Origin: Alphaproteobacteria bacterium
Lineage (GTDB): Bacteria; Pseudomonadota; Alphaproteobacteria; Micavibrionales; Micavibrionaceae
Reading direction: 5' to 3'
DNA length: 12,720 bases
Assembly: GCA_016763095.1 (NCBI GenBank)
Contig: JAESUK010000105.1
Location: 1-12,720 of the forward strand
Every line of letters begins with the position of its first letter. The first letter of the stretch is position 1. Shown piece after piece: positions 6,296-12,720 of this stretch. The position numbers and the translations under genes were made by a program. Below the pieces are notes generated by a model. It searched no databases and was not told the origin of the DNA. It saw only the letters and a list, made by a program, of their open reading frames with translations.

Positions 6296-9200
6296 TAAAC
6301 GCCATTCTATCTGCATCATTCGGACGCACCAGAACAGTTTTAATGATTCTTGTGTTGCTTCTCATCACGGGATTTTACGCATACCAAACCATCCCTAAGG
6401 AATCCTCGCCTGACATTGATATTCCCAATATTTACATCTCAATGGCACTTGAAGGGATCTCACCAACCGATAGTGAACGCCTCTTAATCCGCCCAATGGA
6501 GCAAGAACTCACCGCCATCGAAGGTGTAAAAGAAATGGCCTCCACAGCCTACCAAGGTGGGGGATATATTTTATTAGAATTTCAAGCAGGCTTTGACAAA
6601 GATACCGCCATCGAAGATGTACAGCGTGCTGTTGACCAAGCAAAGGTCAACCTCCCAGACAGCATGGACAATGATCCAGAAGTAACCGAGGTTAATTTAA
6701 GTCTATTTCCTGTCGTCGCCGTCATGCTCTCGGGTGATGTCGATAACCGCGTTCTTATTAAAATAGCAAAAGAACTCCAAGATAAAATCGAAGCATTAGG
6801 ACCCGTTTTAGAGGTACAAATCGCAGGAGACAGAGAAGAACTTGTTGAAATTATTCTTCAACCCGCCCTTATCGAAAGCTATGGCTTGCGCGGGAATGAT
6901 CTATTGAACTTCTTTGCCGCATCAAACCGCTTGGTCGCTGCGGGGAATTTGGACTCTGGCGTCGGACGTTTTGCAATTGATGTTCCAGGGATTTTTGAAT
7001 CTGTCACGGATGTCATGGAAATGCCTATACGCGTATCAGGAGATTCCGCGATCAAATTAAAAGACATCGCAGAGATTAGACGTACCTTCAAAGACCCTGA
7101 AACTTATGCGCGCATCAACGGTAAAAAAGCAGTGGGCTTAAACGTTGTAAAACGCACAGGTGAAAATGTCATCGACACAATCAAACTTGTTAAAGAAATT
7201 GTAAGGGAAGAAGAAAAACTCTGGCCGAAAGGCATAAAAGTCGACTTCATTTTGGACAACTCCAAAGACATCCGAAACATGCTCAAAGATCTACAGAATA
7301 ATATGATCAGCGCCGTACTTCTCGTAATGATCGTTATTGTTGCAGCATTGGGCTTTCGCTCAGCCTTCCTTGTTGGCGTTGCCATCCCTGGAGCCTTCCT
7401 CAGTGGCGTACTTTTCTTGTTCATGAGCGGTCTAACCGTAAACGTTGTTGTTTTGTTCGCTCTCATCATGTCAGTAGGAATGCTTGTGGATGGCGCCGTG
7501 GTTGTTACAGAATACGCTGACCGAAAACTAGCCGAGGGCTTAAGTAGCCGAGACGCATATAAAGCAGCATCCAAACGGATGGCATGGCCAATTATTGCCT
7601 CAACGATGACAACTTTGGCGGCTTTCGCACCACTTCTTTTCTGGCCAGATATCATTGGCGAATTTATGAAATACATGCCGCTCACACTCATTGCTGTGTT
7701 GACATCATCATTATTCATGGCGCTTATCTTTGTTCCTGTACTAGGGGGCGTAATTGGAAAAGCTGGTGGGATCAGTGAGGAGGGCTTACGCGATCTTCAG
7801 GCCTCTGAAACAGGTGACATAAGAAGCCTCCGTGGCATAACGGGTGCGTATGTAAAGATTTTGGAAGTTTTATTGAAGAAATCTTGGCTTGTAATTCCAA
7901 GTACAATTATTCTGCTTATTGTTGTCATGATGACATACGGTAAAATAGGGAAAGGTGTAGAGTTCTTTCCAAACATAGAACCAGAAGTTGCTTCCATTCT
8001 TGTCCACGCCCGTGGGAATCTCTCTATAGAAGAAAAAAACCAGATCTTGCGCGATGTTGAACACCGCATTATTGGTCTTGATGGCATAGATGTATTTTAC
8101 ACCACGGTCGGAAAGACATCTCAGGGAAATCAAGAAAGCGCAGAAGATGTCATAGGACAAATTCAAATGGAATTTTCCGAATGGGATCAAAGGAAACCTG
8201 CCACAGAGATTCTTGCCACCATTCGTGATCTAACATCCGACATGGCGGGAATTAAGATCGAAGCCCGCAAACAAGAAGAAGGGCCCTCTGGCGGAAAAGC
8301 CGTAGAAATTCAAGTTTCTTCGAGATTTCCAGACAGAATTTCACCAACGATTGAAACAATTTATCAAACAATGGAAAACATAGGGGGCTTCGTTGATATA
8401 GAAGACAGCCGTCCACTTCCTGGCATCCAATGGGATATAAAAGTAAATCGCGCCCAAGCCAAAAAATTTGATATTGATCTCTCTCTTGTCGGGCAATATG
8501 TCCGCCTCATTACCTATGGTTTATTGGTCACCAAATACCGACCAAATGACAGTGATGAAGAAATCGACATTGTCATCCGTTACCCAGCAGACGACCGAAC
8601 ACTTGATCAACTTGATCAACTACGCATTGAAACAAATGCTGGGCTTATTCCAATTTCAAACTTTGTTGAAAGAAAACCTAAACCAGCCATTGGTACAATC
8701 AACCGAAGCGATCAACGACGCATCATCACAATCAAAGCTGATGTTGAAGATGGTATAAATGTTGCCTCCAAAATTAATGATGTTAAAAAATGGATTGAAG
8801 TCAACACAGACAAAATTGATCCTGACGTAAATATTACCTTTAAAGGCGAAGACGAAGATCAAAAGAACTCTCAAGACTTCCTTGTAAAAGCCTTTACCAT
8901 TGCGCTGTTTGTGATGGCGCTTATTTTAATCACTCAGTTCAACAGCTTCTATTACAGCTTCCTAATTTTAAGTGCTGTTATCCTCTCCACCATTGGTGTG
9001 ATGATCGGTCTTCTTATAATGGGTCAACCCTTTGGGATCGTGATGACAGGGGTCGGGGTGATCGCACTCGCGGGAATTGTCGTGAACAATAATATTGTGT
9101 TGATCGACACCTTCCAACAACGCACCAAAAATGAAGACGAAGACATCTTTACGTCGATTCTAAGAACAGGCGCACAAAGATTACGCCCTGTACTTTTAAC

Positions 9201-9459
9201 CACGGTAACAACTGTACTTGGGTTAATTCCAATGGTTCTTCAACTCAATATCGACTTTATAGGAAGAGAGCTTTCAATTGGTGCTCCATCAACACAATGG
9301 TGGGTTCAATTATCTTCTGCTATTGTCTTTGGCTTAAGCTTCTCAACGCTTTTGACACTCATAGTAACACCGTGTGCCCTTTATCTTCCGCAACAAATCA
9401 GAGATGCATTTAAAAGAAGAAGAAAGAGCAAAGAAACAGATTTAGATCACAGCCTTTAA
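6292..9459 (+). CDS. RND-family inner-membrane efflux pump (AcrB/HAE1-like, divergent clade)
   Basis: This 1055-aa protein has the RND plan: a first membrane helix (about 14-31) and a large periplasmic porter loop (PESSPDIDIPNI onward). A helix bundle (about 337-485) follows, then a second periplasmic loop and a final bundle (about 865-1035). It should form a trimer that exports substrates using the proton gradient. The proton-relay helix reads GMLVDGAVVV: D400 matches AcrB D407, but the partner of AcrB D408 is G401. In the later helix the AcrB K940 position is Asn (LAGIVVNNNIV, N932). Sequences lacking one of these charges occur in divergent RND clades, so this does not by itself mean the pump is dead. 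The GTG start overlaps the adaptor stop. No TolC-like gene follows. The tail overlaps the convergent gene at 9442 by 18 nt. Confidence 0.94.
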   Translation: MINAILSASFGRTRTVLMILVLLLITGFYAYQTIPKESSPDIDIPNIYISMALEGISPTDSERLLIRPMEQELTAIEGVKEMASTAYQGGGYILLEFQAGFDKDTAIEDVQRAVDQAKVNLPDSMDNDPEVTEVNLSLFPVVAVMLSGDVDNRVLIKIAKELQDKIEALGPVLEVQIAGDREELVEIILQPALIESYGLRGNDLLNFFAASNRLVAAGNLDSGVGRFAIDVPGIFESVTDVMEMPIRVSGDSAIKLKDIAEIRRTFKDPETYARINGKKAVGLNVVKRTGENVIDTIKLVKEIVREEEKLWPKGIKVDFILDNSKDIRNMLKDLQNNMISAVLLVMIVIVAALGFRSAFLVGVAIPGAFLSGVLFLFMSGLTVNVVVLFALIMSVGMLVDGAVVVTEYADRKLAEGLSSRDAYKAASKRMAWPIIASTMTTLAAFAPLLFWPDIIGEFMKYMPLTLIAVLTSSLFMALIFVPVLGGVIGKAGGISEEGLRDLQASETGDIRSLRGITGAYVKILEVLLKKSWLVIPSTIILLIVVMMTYGKIGKGVEFFPNIEPEVASILVHARGNLSIEEKNQILRDVEHRIIGLDGIDVFYTTVGKTSQGNQESAEDVIGQIQMEFSEWDQRKPATEILATIRDLTSDMAGIKIEARKQEEGPSGGKAVEIQVSSRFPDRISPTIETIYQTMENIGGFVDIEDSRPLPGIQWDIKVNRAQAKKFDIDLSLVGQYVRLITYGLLVTKYRPNDSDEEIDIVIRYPADDRTLDQLDQLRIETNAGLIPISNFVERKPKPAIGTINRSDQRRIITIKADVEDGINVASKINDVKKWIEVNTDKIDPDVNITFKGEDEDQKNSQDFLVKAFTIALFVMALILITQFNSFYYSFLILSAVILSTIGVMIGLLIMGQPFGIVMTGVGVIALAGIVVNNNIVLIDTFQQRTKNEDEDIFTSILRTGAQRLRPVLLTTVTTVLGLIPMVLQLNIDFIGRELSIGAPSTQWWVQLSSAIVFGLSFSTLLTLIVTPCALYLPQQIRDAFKRRRKSKETDLDHSL

Positions 9460-9654
9460 TTTTAATTGAAAGCCACCATCAACTTCTTCACAAATGATCT
9501 TGCCCTCTTTTTTAGCTGGTTCAACAACATTGGAAAAAAAGCGCATATCTTTTATATTGAGTGTCACAACTCCATTTTCTCCTGCGTTTTGAAAGAGACT
9601 TCTAATTGTCCCTTTATAATGTCCTGCATCCCCACGCATCAATAATGTTGCCAT
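9442..9654 (-). CDS. Small protein of unknown function (70 aa), candidate Fur-regulated
   Basis: I do not recognise this 70-aa protein. It begins MATLLMRGDAGHYKG and ends CEEVDGGFQLKLKAVI. The C-terminal half alternates hydrophobic and charged residues in a way that suggests beta strands. It has one cysteine (near residue 55), no signal peptide and no membrane segment. That it is a real gene rests on a strong ribosome binding site, AGAGGAG, 9 nt before the ATG, and on a clear operator-like palindrome 43-61 nt before the start. Its 3' end overlaps the tail of the convergent RND pump gene by 18 nt. If the Fur-like box is functional, the protein belongs to the iron (or manganese) response; its role is not deducible. 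Confidence 0.72.
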   Translation of the reverse strand: MATLLMRGDAGHYKGTIRSLFQNAGENGVVTLNIKDMRFFSNVVEPAKKEGKIICEEVDGGFQLKLKAVI

Positions 9655-9696
9655 CGATTTTTACTCCTCTATAGCTTATATAGAGTGTCTAATCTA

Positions 9697-9715
9697 ATTG
9701 AGAATGATTGTCAAT
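9697..9715 (-). promoter_or_regulatory. Fur-like operator upstream of the 70-aa gene
   Basis: ATTGAGAATGATTGTCAAT is a 19-bp palindrome centred on 9706, with one non-pairing position per arm. Its core at 9699-9713, TGAGAATGATTGTCA, matches the 7-1-7 Fur pattern TGATAATnATTATCA at 12 of 14 fixed positions. On the minus strand a TTGACA overlaps its start and TATATA lies between it and the ribosome binding site, so a bound repressor would cover the promoter. Iron-dependent repression is inferred. Confidence 0.5.
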
Positions 9716-9724
9716 ATCATCAAA

Positions 9725-9742
9725 TATAGTTTGAAAACTATA
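9725..9742. repeat. 18-bp perfect palindrome TATAGTTT-GA-AAACTATA
   Basis: Two exact 8-bp arms flank a 2-nt centre, between the stop of the cold-shock gene (9772) and the Fur-like box. A 2-nt loop is too tight for an RNA hairpin of full length. On the minus strand TTT follows, so a smaller hairpin could help end the cold-shock transcript, but the stem is A-T rich. A dimeric-protein operator is the other reading. Confidence 0.45.
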
Positions 9743-9771
9743 CAGCAAAGAATACATATAAATAATGAAAA

Positions 9772-10290
9772 TTATGGGTTTTCGAGAAGTTTAACAGAGA
9801 CCGCCTCGCGCCCTTTTAAAACAGGCTTGTAGTTCACAATCACAATTTGTCCAGGGATCAGCTCTTCAATACCAGATTCAGCAAGACATGATTTATGAAC
9901 GAAAATATCTTTCACACCATCATCAGGAATAACAAAGCCAAATTCTTTTTCTTCATCATACCATTTCACAATTCCGCGAATGGAATGTTCTTCCGCACTA
10001 TCAGCTGATTCAGCATCTGTGGCAAATACACATTCACCCGTTTTAAGAACCTCAACAACATCACGAACGGAATATCCATTATCCCCTTTTTCAACATGGC
10101 ATGACAACAACGCGCCCTTCCCAATCAGGGGGTGACCGCCTTTTTGTAATACGCTCGCATGAATAAACACATCATAAGTCGCATTTTCAGGGACAACAAA
10201 ACCAAAACCTTTTGCTGTGTTAAACCATTTTAAATAACAAACTATAGCCTCTTCATCAGCTTGTAGTGGTTGTTCTTTTTCCTTTAACAT
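9772..10290 (-). CDS. Double cold-shock-domain protein
   Basis: Cold-shock domains bind single-stranded RNA and DNA and act as RNA chaperones or anti-terminators. This 172-aa protein has two. Domain 1 (about 17-83) has the RNA-binding motifs KGFGFV (27-32) and DVFIHAS (40-46). Domain 2 (about 104-168) has KEFGFV (115-120) and DIFVHKS (128-134). An acidic, Ala/Ser/Glu-rich linker joins them. Two-domain Csp proteins of this size are common in alphaproteobacteria. I chose the ATG at 10290 because AAAGGA lies just before it; the frame stays open to an ATG at 10350 with no ribosome binding site, which would add 20 residues unlike the family. It is divergent from the acyl-CoA ligase gene, and the 70-aa gene follows on the same strand after 117 nt. 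Confidence 0.9.
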   Translation of the reverse strand: MLKEKEQPLQADEEAIVCYLKWFNTAKGFGFVVPENATYDVFIHASVLQKGGHPLIGKGALLSCHVEKGDNGYSVRDVVEVLKTGECVFATDAESADSAEEHSIRGIVKWYDEEKEFGFVIPDDGVKDIFVHKSCLAESGIEELIPGQIVIVNYKPVLKGREAVSVKLLENP

Positions 10291-10532
10291 ACTTCCTTTA
10301 CCCACAGACACATTAGAAAAATTTAATATAAAACAATGCCTTACACTCATAAATATACTTAATTTTTAACGTTTTGCCAAGAAAACAAATGACCAAACTG
10401 ATAAAATCTAAAAGCCTAGAAAAATTCAGAGCGAAAAAACCTTTGTTTTTAGTCCTAAAATTGAGGATACTACAGTGATTTTGGCAATAAACGCCAATGA
10501 AGCAAGAACATTACACGAGAGAGTACGATAGT
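10291..10532. other. Divergent intergenic region between the cold-shock and acyl-CoA ligase genes
   Basis: This 242-nt, A-T rich stretch must hold both outward promoters. On the plus strand TTGAGG (10461-10466) followed after 18 nt by CAATAA (10485-10490) is a weak promoter candidate. The inverted repeat TTGGC-N7-GCCAA at 10481-10497 overlaps it and could be an operator. I see no small gene and no RNA gene here. Confidence 0.35.
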
Positions 10533-12221
10533 ATGCCAAAAGCGCAGACAAAACCCAAAACACAGCCATGGGACAAGTCATATCCATCTGATATTAAATG
10601 GAATATGAACGTTGAAACAGCGCCAGTGTACAGTATGCTCGACAATACGGCTGCCAAGTTTGGGGATCGTCCTGCCTTTGACTTCCTCGGGAAAAAGTGG
10701 ACATGGGACGAAATCAACACCCTTTCAAAAAAGATGGCGCGCGGTCTCCAACGCTTAGGCGCACAAAAAGGCATGAAAATAGGAATCATGCTTCCAAATA
10801 CACCATATTTCTTGATTGCCTTTTATGCAATTGCACGAACTGGCGCTACTGCCGTCAATTTTAACCCTCTCTATTCCGAGCGTGAAGTCGCCTATCAAAT
10901 AGAAGATAGCGAAACAGACTTGATGATCACCCTTGATTTGGGAATGATGTATCACAAACTTGAAAAAATGCTCCACTCAACCCGCCTCAATCAAATTGTG
11001 ATCTGCCCTTTTACCGATGTACTTCCTTTTCCAAAAAATATCTTATTCAAAACCTTAAAAGGAAAAGAAATCGCACGCATTCCGAATAATGATCGCCATT
11101 TATTTTACGAGACATTGATTGATAACGAAGGAAAACTAGATCCCGTAGAAATTAATGTCGAAGAAGATGTTGCTCTCTTTCAATATACAGGGGGCACAAC
11201 GGGCGTACCAAAGGCCGCACAATTAACCCACGCAAATCTAACTGCCAATGCTGATCAAGTTTCTAAATGGTTACTCAACGCTCGCGCAGGGGAAGACAAG
11301 ATGTTAGGGGTTCTACCTTTCTTCCATGTTTTTGCCATGACCGTCGTTTTAAACTTAAGTGTCAAAATGGGGTTTGAGATCATAGCAACCCCGCGCTTCG
11401 ATCTTGAAGATACTTTAAAGATTATAGATAAGAAAAAGCCAGATCATTTTCCTGCTGTGCCTGCTATTTACAGCGCCATTAACAACCACCCAAAACGCAC
11501 ACAATATGATCTTACATCTCTTCGAACATGTGTCTCGGGTGGTGCCCCACTCCCTGTCGAAGTGAAGAAGAATTTCGAGAAAAAAACTGGCTGTATCGTT
11601 GTCGAAGGATATGGGTTAAGTGAAACCTCACCTGTTTTATGTGTAAACCCTATCGTCGGCGACAATCGACCAGGCTCAATTGGTCTCCCTTTCCCACAAA
11701 CAGAAATTGAACTACATAACCCTGACACAGGCAAAAAAGTCAAAGACGGTGAACGTGGCGAGTTATGCGCCAAAGGACCACAAGTCATGAAGGGTTATTG
11801 GAACAAACCAGAGGCCAACAAAGAAACATTCGACAACGGATGGTTAAAAACGGGCGACATTGCCACAATGGATAAAGACGGATATTTTTATATTGTCGAT
11901 CGCATCAAAGACATGATCATAACCAACGGATATAATGTATATCCACGCAATGTTGAAGAAGCAATTTACCTCCACCCAAGTGTTGAGGAATGCATCGTCG
12001 CAGGTCTTCCCGATAAAAAACGCGGTGAAATTGTAAAAGCATGGATCAAGTTAAAAGAAGGTCGCAATCTCTCAGAAGAAGATCTAAAATTATTCTTAGA
12101 AGATAAAATCTCACCAATGGAACTACCAAAATTGGTTGAATTCCGCGAAAGCCCGCTCCCTAAAACAATGATCGGAAAACTGTCTCGTAAAGACATCATC
12201 GCCGAAGAGAAGAATGCTTAA
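10533..12221 (+). CDS. fadD: Long-chain-fatty-acid-CoA ligase (FadD-like, AMP-forming)
   Basis: This enzyme activates fatty acids to acyl-CoA with ATP, for beta-oxidation or lipid synthesis. From the ATG at 10533 it has 562 aa, usual for FadD. Motifs appear in order. The phosphate-binding loop YTGGTTGVPKA is at 218-228, with Ala where many homologues have Gly. The adenine motif EGYGLSETSP is at 358-367. The acyl-CoA synthetase signature starts NGWLKTGD (435-442) and continues to YIVDRIKDMI (D442, R457). The C-terminal catalytic Lys is in KTMIGKLSRKD (K549). It is cytosolic or membrane-peripheral. An ATG at 10497 would add 12 residues but has no ribosome binding site, whereas GAGAGAG lies 9 nt before 10533. 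No other fatty-acid gene is adjacent. Chain-length preference cannot be read from sequence. Confidence 0.93.
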   Translation: MPKAQTKPKTQPWDKSYPSDIKWNMNVETAPVYSMLDNTAAKFGDRPAFDFLGKKWTWDEINTLSKKMARGLQRLGAQKGMKIGIMLPNTPYFLIAFYAIARTGATAVNFNPLYSEREVAYQIEDSETDLMITLDLGMMYHKLEKMLHSTRLNQIVICPFTDVLPFPKNILFKTLKGKEIARIPNNDRHLFYETLIDNEGKLDPVEINVEEDVALFQYTGGTTGVPKAAQLTHANLTANADQVSKWLLNARAGEDKMLGVLPFFHVFAMTVVLNLSVKMGFEIIATPRFDLEDTLKIIDKKKPDHFPAVPAIYSAINNHPKRTQYDLTSLRTCVSGGAPLPVEVKKNFEKKTGCIVVEGYGLSETSPVLCVNPIVGDNRPGSIGLPFPQTEIELHNPDTGKKVKDGERGELCAKGPQVMKGYWNKPEANKETFDNGWLKTGDIATMDKDGYFYIVDRIKDMIITNGYNVYPRNVEEAIYLHPSVEECIVAGLPDKKRGEIVKAWIKLKEGRNLSEEDLKLFLEDKISPMELPKLVEFRESPLPKTMIGKLSRKDIIAEEKNA

Positions 12222-12240
12222 CAAGAATATTACAGTAAAC

Positions 12241-12269
12241 TTGACATAGCACTATATTTTCATTAAAAA
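12241..12269 (+). promoter_or_regulatory. Candidate promoter of the 101-aa gene
   Basis: A consensus TTGACA (12241-12246) is followed after 17 nt by TAAAAA (12264-12269; four of six consensus bases). A transcript would begin about 30 nt before the start codon at 12305. It suggests transcription independent of the acyl-CoA ligase gene, which ends 19 nt upstream of the -35 box. Confidence 0.45.
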
Positions 12270-12291
12270 TAAAGCTTCATAAAAGAGCGAT

Positions 12292-12304
12292 GGAGCACAC
12301 CACT
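12292..12304 (+). promoter_or_regulatory. Ribosome binding site that sets the start at 12305
   Basis: GGAG (12292-12295) lies 9 nt before the ATG at 12305, the same spacing and nearly the same sequence as before gcrA. An earlier in-frame ATG at 12290 would overlap this site and has no Shine-Dalgarno sequence of its own, so 12305 is preferred. Confidence 0.7.
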
Positions 12305-12610
12305 ATGTCAGATAAGAATGGGTTAGTAGAAGTTTGGTTACAAAATGATCTTGGATTACGTCCAAGATTTGAACAATCAACTCAAAAACTACAAGAGTTT
12401 TTAACCAACTGTGGTGGAAACATGCTGAGTATAAATGACGAAGGTAGCGCAACAATTAAAGTAAGTCCCGCAAGCAAAGCTTGGCTTCAAACAAATGGTC
12501 ACGAATTTGTAGAGCGTTTACCAGTCGCTGGAGAAAATACTCTCGCTGTCTTTAATGCAGGCGATGTAACAACACTTCCTATCTCACATAAAATCGGTCT
12601 AACCGCATAA
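12305..12610 (+). CDS. Hypothetical protein (101 aa)
   Basis: I do not recognise this protein. It is small, soluble-looking and near neutral, with no signal peptide or membrane segment. The first part (VEVWLQNDLGLRPRFEQSTQKLQEFLTNCGG) looks like a strand followed by an amphipathic helix. The rest (SATIKVSPASKAWL, then ENTLAVFNAGDVTTLPI) looks mostly like short strands. There is a single cysteine (near 36). Evidence that it is real: a consensus TTGACA promoter element, a good ribosome binding site that nearly duplicates the gcrA leader, and coding-like composition throughout. It appears to be a single-gene unit after the acyl-CoA ligase gene. The next gene lies beyond the window, so no operon partner can be named. 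Confidence 0.75.
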   Translation: MSDKNGLVEVWLQNDLGLRPRFEQSTQKLQEFLTNCGGNMLSINDEGSATIKVSPASKAWLQTNGHEFVERLPVAGENTLAVFNAGDVTTLPISHKIGLTA

Positions 12611-12631
12611 AATCAAAAATCTGAAACACCT

Positions 12632-12659
12632 TGTAACGCGTCGTGATTTGCGCGTCACA
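12632..12659. repeat. GC-rich hairpin after the 101-aa gene
   Basis: TGTAACGCG (12632-12640) and CGCGTCACA (12651-12659) pair at eight of nine positions, with a loop of about 10 nt, starting 22 nt after the stop codon. No T run follows, so it is not a standard intrinsic terminator. It may stabilise the transcript end or be an operator for the next gene. The rest of the window to 12720 shows only a TATACT (12701-12706) without a good -35 partner. Confidence 0.4.
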
Positions 12660-12720
12660 TCATCTTTGCTATGCTCTACACAATCACTGTTGCTTTGCTT
12701 TATACTAAGCACAAGAAACA

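Noticed and set aside
7104..7718. A 204-codon open frame on the minus strand inside the RND pump gene
   Set aside because: It is fully antisense to a well-conserved pump gene and has low-complexity Ser/Thr/Met-rich composition. It is a shadow of the real frame.
10291..10350. Longer N-terminus for the double cold-shock protein, starting at an ATG at 10350
   Set aside because: No ribosome binding site precedes it and the added 20 residues do not resemble the family, whereas AAAGGA precedes the ATG at 10290.
10497..10532. Upstream ATG adding 12 residues to the acyl-CoA ligase
   Set aside because: No Shine-Dalgarno sequence is present, and the ATG itself lies at the edge of the TTGGC/GCCAA repeat. 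GAGAGAG supports 10533. Not fully excluded.
12290..12304. Upstream ATG adding five residues to the 101-aa protein
   Set aside because: It overlaps the GGAG ribosome binding site that serves the ATG at 12305.
12677..12720. Promoter for a gene beyond the right edge, based on TATACT at 12701-12706
   Set aside because: No acceptable -35 box at 16-18 nt upstream and no gene start in view.
1..12720. CRISPR arrays, tRNA or rRNA genes, insertion sequences, phage or toxin-antitoxin modules
   Set aside because: I looked for repeated spacer-like units, cloverleaf-like segments, transposase motifs and paired small genes and found none.

Overview
This window is a stretch of alphaproteobacterial chromosome. 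The clearest lineage marker is a full-length GcrA-family cell-cycle regulator, a family essentially confined to Alphaproteobacteria. The order rsh-acpS-lepB-rnc-era is also a familiar alphaproteobacterial arrangement. Base composition is moderately AT-rich, the intergenic stretches more so, and I cannot place the organism below class level. I see no insertion sequence, phage gene, tRNA, rRNA or CRISPR array; this looks like core genome with a few unassigned small genes.

Layout: (1) 1-4244, plus strand: a tightly packed housekeeping cluster. It holds the 3' two thirds of a bifunctional (p)ppGpp synthetase/hydrolase (rsh, cut by the left edge), holo-ACP synthase (acpS), signal peptidase I (lepB), ribonuclease III (rnc) and the 16S-rRNA-binding GTPase Era. 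Gaps are 3 and 25 nt, then near contact, then an ATGA overlap, which suggests one transcription unit. (2) 4245-5041: a 200-nt gap with two GANTC methylation sites arranged as an inverted repeat, then gcrA. (3) 5042-9459: a spacer with a 70-nt imperfect hairpin and a candidate promoter, then a two-gene RND efflux operon (periplasmic adaptor plus inner-membrane pump, GTGA overlap) with no outer-membrane channel or regulator beside it. (4) 9442-10290, minus strand: an unidentified 70-aa gene with a strong ribosome binding site and a Fur-like operator, and a double cold-shock-domain protein. (5) 10533-12221, plus strand: a long-chain acyl-CoA ligase (FadD-like). (6) 12305-12610: an unidentified 101-aa protein whose ribosome-binding leader nearly duplicates that of gcrA. 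The final 110 nt hold a GC-rich hairpin and no gene.

Functionally, the first block links stringent response, lipid-carrier activation, protein export, RNA processing and ribosome assembly, all growth-rate-tied processes. GcrA couples transcription to DNA methylation state. The points most worth a second look are in the non-coding DNA: the GANTC pair before gcrA, the 70-nt hairpin, the Fur-like box in front of the small orphan, and the shared translation leader. I found no convincing new multi-gene system.
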